This document shows positions 50,625 to 62,014 of a stretch of DNA of 64,000 nt, in pieces; within the stretch, counting starts at the first letter, position 1, and every line of letters starts with the position of its first letter. Below the pieces are notes generated by a model. It searched no databases and was not told the origin of the DNA. It saw nothing but the letters and a program-made list of their open reading frames with translations. The position numbers and the translations under genes are program-made. The stretch covers positions 4,421,453-4,485,452 of the forward strand of contig NC_135571.1 of assembly GCF_964340395.1 (NCBI RefSeq). The letters are read 5' to 3'. Origin of the DNA: Glandiceps talaboti. Lineage: Eukaryota > Hemichordata > Enteropneusta > Spengelidae.

Positions 50625-50945
50625 GAACATTTTATTACACTATATCTACACACATCAGTGGTTACAACAAACCCTATAAAACCTCTTTCACTTCATAACT
50701 TGAGTCTTTTGAAGTTTAAGACTTCCTCCATTTTCAACAAAAATGACAGTTGAAGTACACGACACCACTTGATACCATGGTACTACTTCACTACCAATAT
50801 TCTACAATTGGAATTACCTACAGGAGCAGTGAATATTTCGTTATGTTATTTCTACACACATCAGTGGTTACTACACAAACCCTATAAAATCTCTTTAACT
50901 CTATAACTTCAGTCTTTTAAATTTTAAGACTTCCTCCATTTTCTA
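50625..50945. repeat. ~205 bp direct duplication
   Basis: TCTACACACATCAGTGGTTAC through ACTTCCTCCATTTTC at 50647-50738 recurs at 50850-50943. Confidence 0.85.
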
Positions 50946-51224
50946 AAGGAAAGAACGCACAAGTGTATACAACTTCATGGTACCATGGTACATATAGTAA
51001 ACAGCCCCAGGGTAAAACAACATTGCAAAACAAGACTGCACCTGATTTTCATGTTATTGAATCTATCCATTCAAAATATTCAATGTTATGTTCAGTGTGT
51101 GTACATATATGATGTCATCCTCAACACAGTTTGGACGTCAGAAATAACAATCTTAAACTTTTTGCTGTAACTTTGTTCAAGAAAATTAAAATTGATTTTT
51201 GGGTTCGCACCCAAAAAACTGTCC

Positions 51225-51575
51225 CCCAATGTGATCAAAGTCCCTCAATCAGCACAAAAAAAATTGTTCATCCAATCAGTGAACCCCAACTGTTATAGTA
51301 TTAACATGAACAGTGTATAATTAGCATCCTGATCCAAATGTACCATATTTGGACATTACATAACTGTCCCAATAAACACTAACTTTATGAGGGACTGGTT
51401 ATTGGTTAGAATTTTGTGATTGATTAACAAAGACATGATGTTAATGACTGTGTGGGTGACTGTAGATCATAGATGAATTTTAAATTGCATCTCAAGACTT
51501 CTAGAGTTACCAACTTTGACTATACTGCAAGTGGGTGGTGTAAATTGTAATGATACTGTTTTAAGAACTAGACTA
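51225..51575 (+). mobile_element. Family F element, second copy
   Basis: AAAGTCCCTCAATCAGCACA near the left end and TTGACTATACTGCAAGTG, AATGATACTGTTTT and AAGAACTAGACTA at the right end match 33401-33740. The left terminus is decayed. Confidence 0.65.
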
Positions 51576-51747
51576 TCAAATACCTGACCATAGATAACAG
51601 TTTTATTACAATATAAATTAAGTCTATCTGACACTATCAAATAGCTGATCTGGTGACAAAACAGTTTATTACTAAGATAAAGTTAATCTGAATTGTAAAC
51701 AAATTATGTCTCATTAACATTACATTACTGAGTAATCATTTATTAAA

Positions 51748-51862
51748 ATGGCCATATGGATGAGGATTGGGTATTTATTTTGGATTTTTAATTTACAAAA
51801 TAATTTTATCATGGCTTCCTACATGAAAAACCAATGTGAAACAACATTTGCCAAGTCCTTGT
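51748..51862 (+). repeat. Dispersed repeat family B, copy 3
   Basis: GGCCATATGGATGAGGAT at 51751 and the following ~100 bases match the copies at 2375 and 12370. The stretch ends at the edge of the Penelope-like remnant that starts at about 51869. Confidence 0.65.
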
Positions 51863-51868
51863 TTATGA

Positions 51869-52225
51869 AATAATGAGATGGTCCTAGTTGTGCATCATCG
51901 GAAGTTTCCAAACACATTCATAAAGATCGTCCTGGACATAGAATTGACATGGAGAATGTTTCCATCCTGGATATGGAACCAGACTGGTTTGTTAGGGGAA
52001 ATCAAAGAAACCATATATATCAGAACATTAAAACCATTACTAAACAGAGACGCGGGCCGATACACTTTATCACCTGTCTGGGACAATGTTCTGAAGACAC
52101 GCATGTGTAAACAACGTATGACGTCACATCCCTGAAGAACACCTGAGGACTCGGGTCGAAAGCTAAGATTTATAATCCAAGTATTTTGGTGCAGTACAAA
52201 GCTTTGATTTATTTGTATTTTGATA
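51869..52225 (+). mobile_element. Penelope-like element 3' remnant (GIY-YIG endonuclease C-terminus)
   Basis: The frame ending at 52135 encodes HHRKFPNTFIKIVLD, then GEIKETIYIRTLKPLLNRDA and GRYTLSPVWDNVLK. In Penelope-like elements the C-terminal endonuclease ends with an E-(A/S)-(I/L)-x-I-R...KP-x-LNRD-x-G...LSxxW pattern, which this matches. It is followed by a GAGGACTCGGGTCGAAAGCT 3' segment typical of such elements. The catalytic GIY-YIG core and reverse transcriptase are absent, so it is a dead fragment. Confidence 0.72.
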
Positions 52226-52239
52226 AAAATATGGTTTGT

Positions 52240-53940
52240 GAGCTGTTTAACAGAGGAAGGAAACCAAGTATAACTTTAATTCAAGGGTTACAAGTTTTTA
52301 CATTTTGGGACACGATTTTTCCTGCATGTCAAAGGTACTCACAGTATTCTACTTACTGAAGTATGTGGTACTATTGACTAAACTAAAATGTAGTATTAAG
52401 ATGCAGCTTATAAATGATGATCTGATGACGTAGTTTATAATACATATCCCTACCATACAATAAACTATTCTATCAATGCCAGACAACAATTTTAATGTCA
52501 TAAAAGGTATGCATCAACATTAGTTTTATACTAAAACAGTTTAATCAAGGTTTTATTTAAGTATTTTCACTTGAGTAAAAAGTTTATAAACTTAGCATGT
52601 ACCACTTTAAGTTTATCATAATTTTGGTGGCGACACATTCTCGCAAACCAAAGCTGTTATTTCTTCTGTGACACTGCGATAACGCCTCTTGGGCACATCT
52701 TGGACAGTGTCGTAAAAGAGGCTGTGGTTTACGATGATGGTGGCGCCACAAAATACAGACACAGGTAGATCTTATGACCTTACTACCCTTCGAAAACTGG
52801 ATATCCAATTTCAAATTACATCAATTTTTTTTTAATATCCAGAAATTAAATACCATTGTCGGAACAACTGTGAAACAGTGAATTATTCATCCAAAACATT
52901 TATGACTGGTTCAAACTGTATTATTAATTCTTTTGACCAATTTCAATCATGGATTTTATGTTCACCCAATAAATTATGTATGTAGCTTACCTATTTATTA
53001 CCTTTGCAAAACTCTACTTTCAAATTAGATTTGGTATTTTTAATGAAAAGTAAACATACTTTGCACAATACTGGGCATGTATTAACTTGGTTGAAACACC
53101 TGTTGAAAAGTCGGATATTTACTGAAAACACCCACTACTGACTGTATTATTAATTCTTTCTTATCAATTCTAATCATGGGTTTTGTGTCCAGACTATTCT
53201 CTTTCTCATTTCTGTAGCCACCAGTGTTTGTACCAACCCCATTTTTCAGTTACTGTACACCACATTCAACACAGGTATTCTAAATAATAAATTGAATTCT
53301 TGACGGGTTGTATTATCTGTTACATAGATTGATATATGATAATAGGAACAGACCAAGCATTGTCTTTCTACGCCTGACAAAATGGTTCTAGTTACTGAAA
53401 TATTGCAAAACTGGAATATTAACATAAACTTCTGTTCACACAGAGACTCAAATAACAGATTTAAATTTATTGAAGTATGTTTTGTCACCATATTTGATCT
53501 AAATCATAATACCGTGACTGTTTCAGTATCTAAAGGCCCACATAGGATTAGGATCACGATCTAGGTATGGAATAAGGTTAGATGGCAGAGCTATACAAAC
53601 AATTAATCCAAAACAAAAGAATTATCCTGTGTAATCCTTAGTAAGATAATTAATGCGATGACACGGGATTGAAACATGGCCCTTTAAGACATTTCATACT
53701 GTATGGCTGCTAATTTATATAATAATGTTGTCATGCATAAATTATGTACAAGTATTTCAATGATTGCTAGAAAATGACAGCCGAAAATGCACATGAAAAA
53801 AAAGTTTATTTACGACAATTTCCTTATATATGTAATAGTATCCTACATATTGCGAGTCAAGGATGTGGTTTGGGTTTGTCTTAATAAGCTTCAATACAAA
53901 GACTGCAACAGTAAATTAGGGAGGATTTTCAAATGTACAT
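52240..53940. other. No gene supported; GC-richer island at 52620-52790
   Basis: The sequence is AT-rich except for 52620-52790, which has several CpG. There the minus strand reads VPKRRYRSVTEEITALVCEN and the other frame a Cys/His-containing RHCPRCAQEALSQCHRR. I cannot assign either; a decayed transposon or exon is possible. Confidence 0.3.
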
Positions 53941-53948
53941 GTAATGAG

Positions 53949-54145
53949 CAGTGTGTCCTCAATCCCATTCACCCAACTTGTACATAGTTGTGTACCAACA
54001 AATACCCCCTAGGGAGCAAGAAGACTAATTTGATACACCACTGACACAACAACCTTTGAAGACACCAAACGTTTGTTCCTCTGTACCTCACTGTATCTGT
54101 TGACTCACAAGAAAACACAGTGTTTATAATCTTGACACAGAACCT
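53949..54145 (+). mobile_element. Diverged family A MITE
   Basis: CAGTGTGTCCTCAAT start, then TAATTTGATACACCACTGAC, GTTTGTTCCTCTGTACCTCA and TGACTCACAAGAAA follow the family A order with many changes and an insertion near 53980-54025. Confidence 0.55.
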
Positions 54146-54359
54146 AAACTCCAGTTTGCTACATGTACACGTTGGGAACATACCGGCACTATAACTGGTA
54201 ATGTGTATGTAGTTTCTTATATTAACAAATTTAATTTTGTTGAGTAACTCTAGAAGCTGCAAGGGTTAAAGCCTGGAAGACATCTCTGAAATTTAGACCT
54301 ACATTTTGTATCTTATTAGGATTGATGAAATAGCAGGAGGCCATAATTGTTTATTGCAC

Positions 54360-54665
54360 AGAGACCTGGTATTACTATCCCAAGAACCCCCTATACCAAA
54401 TGATTTGTCTTGGAGTTATTTTCTCAAGAAGCTCTTTACACCCAGAAACTTGTCTTGGTGTTATTATCCCCAGAAGCTGTCTAGCTCAGAGATTTGTCTT
54501 GGTATTCTGTCCCAAGAAGCTCTCCACACCCAGAAACTTGTCTTGGTGTTATTATCCCCAGAGGCTCTCTAGCTCAGAGATTTGTCTTGGTATTACCGTC
54601 CTAAGAAGCTCTCTACACCCACAGACTGGTGGTCTTAGTCACCTCAAGAAGCTCTCTACACCAAG
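54360..54665. repeat. ~58-60 bp tandem satellite, locus 2 (inverted to 15.5 kb locus)
   Basis: CAAGAAGCTCTCTACACCCA, GAAACTTGTCTTGGTGTTAT and TATCCCCAGAAGCTCTCTAG alternate. The reverse complement matches the unit at 15525-15950. Two alternating variants (ACACCCAGAAACTTG and AGCTCAGAGATTTG) suggest a ~118 bp higher-order unit here. Confidence 0.88.
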
Positions 54666-54669
54666 CTTA

Positions 54670-56690
54670 TTAAGATAGGAAGACCAAGCCATGTCTTAGG
54701 GCTATATCAATGTCAGGACTCTTGTCATTACTATCAGCTATACTACACAACCTGCAGCACAATCTCTGAGAGTCTGAGTGTACACAAGTAAAATATGTGA
54801 ATATCATGCTAATCTGATCAAAATAGTAAAAATCTACCCTTGTATTGGTTTTGTTGTTTAGATGACCAGGTACATGTATATATATCTTATAGTTTAGGTT
54901 GTTGACCTTGCTTTTAGAGTCATCCACCGATTTGACTGGTTGTTAAGTAACAAGAGATCAACTCATACTTCATTCGTTAAGATGGTATCTTTTGTTTTCT
55001 AAGTCGTACGAAACTAACGTCTGACAAAAAAGAATAGCTGTGAAGTTACAGAACACAGAATTTGATTATGAACTTATTTTTGATGATGCCTCTTCTGTAC
55101 AGAAATCCCAAAGTAACCACAAATCTCTGTATCTTATCTCAAATCATTATAAATATACATGTAATGATAGATTTGTTCCTGTGTAGTTTTTTCAGTTCAA
55201 CTTAACATAGTTCAAGTAGGTAAAACGTACATAAATCTACCAAAATCAAGCGATTTAACAATTTTCACTGCTCTATTACCGGGCTTCTAAACTGTTCCCT
55301 GTGAAAAATGCACACAAACTTGAAGAATTTTTACAACTAATTATAATAAATTGCTCAAAAATTAATCCAGTAAACTTGACAGAGTATATAGGAACTACGT
55401 TGTCATGGTAACCCTGAAGGTGAGGTGAATAGTCAGAAGAGGTTGTGTATACCATTACATTGTATAACATTGATTGCATTATAGATTGTACTAAATATCC
55501 AGAGACATCACTTCCAATTTTTACACATCCCTATGGGAATACAAATGTACCTTCACAAAGTATGTGAATACCTTCAACAAGTATTGGAATACCTTAACAA
55601 AGTATGGATACCTTCACAAAATACAGGAAAACAATGTACCATAAATAATTGCGACCGTCAAAACCCAACGAACTGTAACTATATCACGTTACCTTTCCAA
55701 TTTTCTTCCAAAAACACAAAAATTATATTTACATAGTAACATATTCTCACAAGAATTCTTTTTTAACATGTTGAAAGTCTGACTGTTGATTCTATGTATG
55801 CCTGTAATTAGGTGTTATCTCAAAATAATTTGTTGTTTTTAAAGCAGTAACTTATTTACCCAAAAATTTATGAAGATTTTTCAGAAGGAATCTTGGCGAC
55901 CGGGAACACATTCTGTAGTTGCCAGTTAGTTACAGTAACTAAGGGTGTATATAATTTATTCATAAAGTGACTGTATTGATGCACAAACATAGTGATTTGG
56001 ATTAATAGTTTCATTATATCAAAAGGGAGTTCAAAATTTTAAGATTAAGTGGTTTATTGATACCCTTGTTCAGTACTTTAATACATGTACATGTATTATC
56101 TATATATGTTAAAGTTGCACTAGCTGTAACTTGGGTATTTACTTTTTAGATCCGACAACCAACAATATATTTACTGAGAACATTGTACATGTTACTTAGA
56201 GGTCTATTTTATCTATAAGTAGTATAGTAATAAGTTGAAAATCATGATTTATTGAGGGTGCTGAGTTTTAGGTATGGACCTAAAATCAATTGATTCAACA
56301 TATTGCACCATACTATATATGTATTGCTACACAAATATGTTTCCTCTTAGGTGTTTCAATACTCTGCAGGGTGTATGATATTACGACTAAAACAATTACA
56401 TCTATAACAAAACTTTTTTTTTTAAATTCCAGTTGCAGCTAGTGTAGCTTTAATAAGTAAACCAAATCACTCGTAAAAGTTTTTCACTTTATTCAATCTG
56501 TCATTTTTACTCCATCTGGGCAACACATGAGCGGTGTATAAAACATGTGCACGTGCTTATGGGTGTAGTCTACGAGTGATGTAAAAAAATGAGGAAACCA
56601 CCAACAAAGAAGGTAATTTTTTAATTCAATTCTAACTGGGCACTGACAGAACTATTTAGCATAAGACCTTCACCTTTGGGAACTAATGAG
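54670..56690. other. No gene supported; small minisatellite at 55545-55630
   Basis: Short units GTAT(G)GGAATACCTTCACAAA recur four times at 55545-55630. The rest is AT-rich, with no recognised exon or element. Confidence 0.4.
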
Positions 56691-56737
56691 ATTAAAATAC
56701 AACGTGAGTACTGCCCCAGCTGTTACTAACCCCACAG

Positions 56738-57042
56738 ACTACCACAATAAGTCCTTTGATTCCTTTATCTGACTATTCTCAGTGGTGTTCATCTGAAATA
56801 TTTCTGCAGTCACAAAAAAAATGCAAACTGGAGGTCGATTCTCTAAAACTTAGCGACAAGATTGATTTTGTTCAAGAACTCATGTTAAGAAAAAAAATCA
56901 ATGGTAGGACCTATGTAAGGACACCAGACGTCATACTGGGAAGTAAACCTTCGGAAAAAGACACAATAGTACGGGAGACAAATTTAACAAATAAAACAAA
57001 CAGGGTCTCAGTCGACATTAGAATTCTTCGATCTGAATAAAC
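56738..57042 (+). CDS. Candidate plus-strand terminal exon, unknown protein
   Basis: A frame open to the TAA at 57038-57040 encodes SDYSQWCSSEIFLQS, KLEVDSLKLSDKIDFVQEL and TPDVILGSKPSEKDTIVR, ending IRILRSE. An acceptor TACTAACCCCACAG ends at about 56738 (with a TACTAAC branch-point-like motif), and others lie at TTCTCAG (~56781) and TTTCTGCAG (~56810). The stop codon overlaps an AATAAA at 57037-57042, too close to serve as the usual poly(A) signal. I do not recognise the protein; a chance frame or transposon fragment is possible. Confidence 0.28.
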
Positions 57043-58048
57043 AGCAGCATACTGCACATTGTTAGTGTTCAACAAGAATCACAGAAATCCCTCGGAATTA
57101 GTGTCATCTTAATAATCAACGGACAACCTAACGACCAAATCATTTGTCTTTCTACATGGCTGACTCAACAAGGAAAACAATAGAGTGAACATCAGATTCT
57201 ATAATTTAAATCTACACAAAACAAATCCGATTTAATCACATCTGTACAAGGTTGAAAATAAATGAACAATATGTAGTTGCTATTTATTAAATTTCCAATA
57301 TCTGTAAATATTCAATGTACAGAACGGTAGACAATCTAAATGTTTTTGCACGACATGATCATTAACTTCGGTCAACAAACTGTCAAAACATTGCTTTATT
57401 TGTATTAAGTCCACTTAAAATGTCACTTTTCTTTTTAAATGTATCGAAAAAAATATATATGTATACGTTTCTGGGATGTATTCAGTTAATCACTCGACCG
57501 TGGCTGACAAAACGATCATGTAATTAATCACAGACAAATTAATGTGTCGTCCTCGATATGGTCGGGTTCACAGTTCAATCTCCGCACTTAGTTTACACCG
57601 GTTGGTATGGGAATGACATGAATATTTCACTTGCAGTCGATTCATCTGGTCTGTTTTTCCTGGACCGAATGATGTCAAGTCGTAATATCACAGTAAATGG
57701 TTCAATTTTAGCCTAAATTGCCCTTGTAAACATGTCTTTAGCTGTGATATCTTAATGATATTGTTCCGAGACACGAAGTTTGACATATTTACAAAGAGAC
57801 GTTGTGTACGTTTCCCCGGTGCGATGTCAGCCGACCTTGTTTGTCGATCGTGGGTGACAGAGGCTATCTTTCCCTTAACAATTACAAATATGGCGAACGA
57901 GTCACTGCAGATTATAAATAACCTCCAATAATGAGCACTAAATTGACATACAACACTTTCTATTCGTATTTTTCTATGAGTTTTGGGGACAAAAATTGAA
58001 TGGCGACCCTGACAGGTGTCCGAGTCAAACAACTTTTCAGTCGCTTAC

Positions 58049-58260
58049 CTGCCGTCCGGTGTTGACTTCGTCGTCTCGTTCGCCTTGACTCGTCAAAATT
58101 CCCATTCAAACAAAGTAAAGGTAAGGCTTGAATTCATCTAGCGAACATTTTTAGGACGGACAGTCTTTGGAGGGCTTCAAAATCTTCTCGAAATCCCAGC
58201 AATACCTGTGTTTTTCATCCCCGACTTCGACGGCATTTCTTCAAGATTGTTATGGTTGTC
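58049..58260 (-). other. Candidate noncoding first exon and promoter of a minus-strand gene
   Basis: On the minus strand CGGACGGCAG|GTAAGCG at 58049/58048 is a near-consensus donor. The 200 bases before it are rich in CpG compared with surroundings, with no long frame. The downstream gene is unknown: it could be STK33 or any minus-strand gene to the left. The transcription start is inferred at about 58200-58270. Confidence 0.4.
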
Positions 58261-58494
58261 TGCGCATCATTACTACGCATTACACAGTCGATTGGTTGAC
58301 AGTTTTACAACACTAGAGGGGGCCATTCAAAACTGCTGACCTCAACTCTCGGAAATGACATTGTTTACAACAGAGGTTTTAGCATAGACAGTGATCCACT
58401 GTTTGGTTTTACTATTTATGTTTTTAACAGCAAGAATGACATTTTTCTATTTCTTTTTGACGACTTTTACAAACGGGATACACTTTAAACTGAT

Positions 58495-58619
58495 ATGAGC
58501 AGCAACACTGAGCAGTTCTCCCAATAAGCTTTGGACTATATACAAAAGGAAACAAAGCGCCCCCCCAAAGGGTTGGTACTCAATCATGATGGTTATTGTC
58601 ATTGTCGTTGCTGTTGTCG

Positions 58620-58651
<32 letters not shown>

Positions 58652-58890
58652 GACAGAAACACACACCTCTGTCAACACTAAGCAGAAAAATTGTCAGTAA
58701 CTGCACACAAAGCAAAAATGAAAGAAGGGTGCCCTCAGTGGTTGGAACTCAATGGCTCATGCTAGTAAAGCATACCTCTATCAACACTGAACAGTTCTCT
58801 TTATAAGCCAATAACTAAATAAAAAAATCAAAGAAGGGCGCCCTCAATGATTGGCACACAACGGCTAAGTCTAGTAATGCCATACTATAT
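58495..58890. repeat. ~108-165 bp tandem repeat, 3 units, with (TTG)n insert
   Basis: CACTGARCAGTTCTC...AAAGAAGGGCGCCCTCAATGA...CTCAATGGCT blocks lie at 58507, 58675 and 58783. A TTG run at 58610-58651 lengthens the first unit. Confidence 0.8.
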
Positions 58891-59029
58891 AACATCACTA
58901 AAATCTAGATTCTATTGAGATTCTACTATAATCTACTTAACTCATCTTTGTCTCATCAGCAATCGTCGTCAACATTTTGTTAGGATATAGAAATCCATGC
59001 ATAATTTTTTTATACAGTGCCTATTTTAC

Positions 59030-59032
<3 letters not shown>

Positions 59033-59082
<50 letters not shown>
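59033..59082. repeat. (CA)n microsatellite
   Basis: A pure CA run of about 50 bases. Confidence 0.97.
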
Positions 59083-59085
<3 letters not shown>

Positions 59086-59867
59086 CAAACCGAGGTGAAC
59101 ACAAGCTAACGCGTCAAATTGATTTTATTAGTAAATCCAACCATTTTCAGCCATGTGACAGTGACGACTAACTACTGACATCACTGTATACCTCACAGTA
59201 CCTGTATGCACACCTGTATGTAATTGTAAACTACTGTACAAAAAAGTGTCACTTTTGTTGTTTTCTTACTGACAGAAACCTAATTGTAAAATTTGAACGC
59301 AAAACACAAACTTGTATGTTATCATTGTGTAGATTTGTCCATAGAGGGCGCTATAAGCACAAAAATCAAGATTCCCTATATCACTTTTGAAAATATAAGC
59401 ATTACCATATCCTGGCTATAGGCATGAAGTGCACCCTCTATGTCATATTTTTGCTATTGTTTTGCACATTTCATCCTCTTTCACTGTAAATATTTTCTTT
59501 TGGGTTTTAGTTTGAATATTACTTCAGACAAGAATTTCCCGTTATAGACCAAAAGGAACAGATGATGACATGATTTTCTACGTACATTTTTTTGTATCAA
59601 AAAAAGTTATCACAAGAGATTAGAAATCTAAGAGTATGAATAACTCTAAAACATAATTTAAATACTTCAAATTTTTTTTGTACTTTTTATCAAAATTTCT
59701 ACAAAAATGTGAAACTGGAGGATCAAAATTATGAACTTTACAGACAAATTGCAGTGCATTTCTACGTTTTGTTGTACTTAGTCCCTTTCCCATCAAAACC
59801 GGATGAACACATTTCTTGTTTCCTGTATTTTTTTGTGACTACTGGTAAGACATCCTATTGAATCATT

Positions 59868-60272
59868 GCACAATGTCACACAAGCTCTATAAACAAACTC
59901 TGTTCGTTTAGAGGGGAGGGAGTCTGTCATCAATGCAACTGCTGAACTTCATTTTCACATTTCTAACCAAATTTCAAAAACGCCTTCAATAATAACAGCT
60001 TCTGCATTTACTCCTGAGATGTTGATAAGTTGATTAAAATTTACTACTAATGTGATATACAGTGCTGGGTTTCTAGTTAATATTTTACTGTCTTTACTAT
60101 GTTTTTACATTGCATCAATCGTAGTGACATAACCGCTACAATTTTTATCATGGCTTACATCATATATAAATGTGTCGATGTTGCACTTGTGAACGTTCGT
60201 TTAGAAGGAGGGGGAAAGGGGTTTCATTCTAAAGGAACCAAGTTTATTTATTGAGCTTGTGTGACATTGTGC
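59868..60272 (+). mobile_element. TIR element family D, copy 2 (complete, 405 bp)
   Basis: The termini are perfect 20 bp inverted repeats, GCACAATGTCACACAAGCTC at 59868-59887 and its reverse complement at 60253-60272. The interior matches 20160-20555 inverted. It is noncoding. It lies just 3' of the TRIM stop codon, and its right end contains two overlapping AATAAA signals on the minus strand. No clear target duplication was seen. Confidence 0.82.
60243..60252 (-). terminator. Overlapping AATAAA poly(A) signals for the TRIM gene
   Basis: AATAAATAAA on the minus strand, about 140 bases after the TAA stop. It is the first such signal downstream. It lies next to and inside the right end of the 405 bp TIR element at 59868-60272. 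Confidence 0.55.
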
Positions 60273-60391
60273 GATAGTCCCTAACACACCTGATATGTAT
60301 ACCTGTACTATGTGCCCAGTCAGACGAAGTCATGTCCTGAGAATTACAGATACACACCACACACTCAAACAATATTTCATGTATTGGCACT

Positions 60392-61741
60392 TTACTGCGG
60401 TTTACAAGCTGATGGCGATTCTGGCACAAAAGTGTGTGGCGAAACTGAACGTGGCATGATACGTCCAATTACATATTGCTTTCTTTCAAGTTCATTGGCC
60501 AACTCATCAACACAGTTCTCAGGAACAAACCTGACGAACTGAACAGCGCCCTCATCGTTTCCCACTGATGATTCATCTTCTTTTCTTTTTAAATACCGAT
60601 CTAGCACACCTCTACCACTTGGGGGCGCTATTCTTGACACACTTGCAGGAGAACGTGCTCGCTTTTTGTTCTGTCCATTGGGACTCTCCGGGCTTTGTAT
60701 ACACAGATCATCTGTCATAGTTATGACGTCATCAAAATCTGCAAGCAAAATCTCCTCTCTACTCAGCAGTCGGGTAGTACTGTCATAGTGTAGTGCTTCT
60801 TCAGCCGATAAACCTGTGGTTTCCAGCTTTCTGTCAACTTTGTGCAACTCTTTCAATTTGTCTTGCAGAATTCCACTTTCTGTCATATATTCTGCATCTA
60901 AAAGATCTAATTTCTCTTTGGCATCTTCTTCCAATTTCCGAATTATATCGTTCATCATTTCTCTCACTTTGTACCGATTTTTCTCCAAAGCAGCCGACAC
61001 TTTCTCTTTCTCTGTACTATGAATTATTGAGAGTTTCTGTGAAACTTGTTCAAGACTTGCTTTTCTATTTCTAGTTATCTTCTTCCGTTGTTTTAGTTTT
61101 TCTTCTCGAGCTCCGATCCTTGAAACTAGGTTTTCAACCGCTTCCTTCAAGGGCACTTGTTGATGGTTGGGGGCGCTGTGTTCCGTAATGCTACACTCAC
61201 GACAGATTGCGACTCTACAAAGATTGCAGAATGTCTGAAGATGTTCCGTTCGATGTTTCTCGCAATATTCGGCTAGTCTTTGAGACGATGTTATTCTTTC
61301 TCGGCGTCCATACTCCAGTAATGATATTTGCATATGATTTCTGTACTTGCCTTTCTTGTGTGCATTGCCGCAACCCACGCACAGATGAACTGCGCAATCG
61401 ATGCATTTTGTCGTTGCAGTTCTTCCTTCACACCCAGCACATACTTCGCCATGATTCTCACCCTGTTGCTCCTCTCGCTGTCTCAATAAATCGACCAAAC
61501 TATTGATATGGTAGTTTTTAGGTAGCTGGTCAATGCCCTGAAGTGGAACCGGTGTCAAGTCCCGACACGTAGGACACTTCAACAAGCGACTATTTCGGCT
61601 CATGTTTTCCAAACATTCTTTACAAAATGTATGTTGACACCGCAGTGCTCTTGCGTCTGTAAACCGCTCCAAACAAATTTGACAAGCCAAATCTTCGTCG
61701 ATTTGATCCAGTAGACTTCTGTCTGTGAAACCAGTAGCCAT
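60392..61741 (-). CDS. Single-exon TRIM-type protein (RING, two B-boxes, coiled coil), 449 aa
   Basis: The protein has a C3HC4 RING (C20, C23, C35, H37, C40, C43, C56, C59) and a B-box 1 (C101, C104, C113, C116, C121, C124, H128, H136). B-box 2 follows (C160, H163, C172, C175, C180, C183, H188, H193), then a charged coiled coil (about 200-325). All zinc ligands are intact, so it is probably an active E3 ubiquitin ligase. The tail has no SPRY, NHL or filamin domain: it carries a basic KKRAR (359-363, possible nuclear signal), RGVLDRYLKRKED and a final unrecognised segment with AVQFVRFVPENCVDELANEL. That layout is like subclass C-V TRIMs. The gene has no introns, as many invertebrate TRIM expansions do. 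The ATG is the first in frame after an upstream region with an ETS-type site. I cannot name an orthologue. Confidence 0.93.
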   Translation of the reverse strand: MATGFTDRSLLDQIDEDLACQICLERFTDARALRCQHTFCKECLENMSRNSRLLKCPTCRDLTPVPLQGIDQLPKNYHINSLVDLLRQREEQQGENHGEVCAGCEGRTATTKCIDCAVHLCVGCGNAHKKGKYRNHMQISLLEYGRRERITSSQRLAEYCEKHRTEHLQTFCNLCRVAICRECSITEHSAPNHQQVPLKEAVENLVSRIGAREEKLKQRKKITRNRKASLEQVSQKLSIIHSTEKEKVSAALEKNRYKVREMMNDIIRKLEEDAKEKLDLLDAEYMTESGILQDKLKELHKVDRKLETTGLSAEEALHYDSTTRLLSREEILLADFDDVITMTDDLCIQSPESPNGQNKKRARSPASVSRIAPPSGRGVLDRYLKRKEDESSVGNDEGAVQFVRFVPENCVDELANELERKQYVIGRIMPRSVSPHTFVPESPSACKPQ

Positions 61742-61805
61742 GCTTCTCGTTCGTACGTGCTATTGTGCCGTGGTTAAATTTGTTGGCTGCGAGTATTGCG
61801 CTTTT

Positions 61806-61820
61806 CACTTCCGGGAAAGA
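61806..61820 (-). promoter_or_regulatory. ETS-type site upstream of the TRIM gene
   Basis: CCCGGAAGTGAAAAG on the minus strand, about 70 bases upstream of the ATG. CCGGAAGT is the ETS consensus, common in TATA-less promoters; the following GTGAAAAG resembles half of an interferon-response-type motif. Function is inferred. Confidence 0.4.
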
Positions 61821-62014
61821 CGGATGACCTTTGACATTATGTGTAACGTCATTATCTGTACTAAATTGTCTCGCCACACAGTGTGTATATAACTAGTAAG
61901 AATGAACGTCATGGAAATGAAATAATACATGGTGTGGGGAAAATCAGATTTTATAGGAAAAATCAGATTTTATAGAAAAATAAAGTAAACCCCATGCGAA
62001 ATTCTACAGACATG

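Noticed and set aside
57688-58032. 114-codon minus-strand frame
   Set aside because: It lies just downstream of the strong donor at 58049, so it is more likely intronic; composition is not convincing and no domain is seen.
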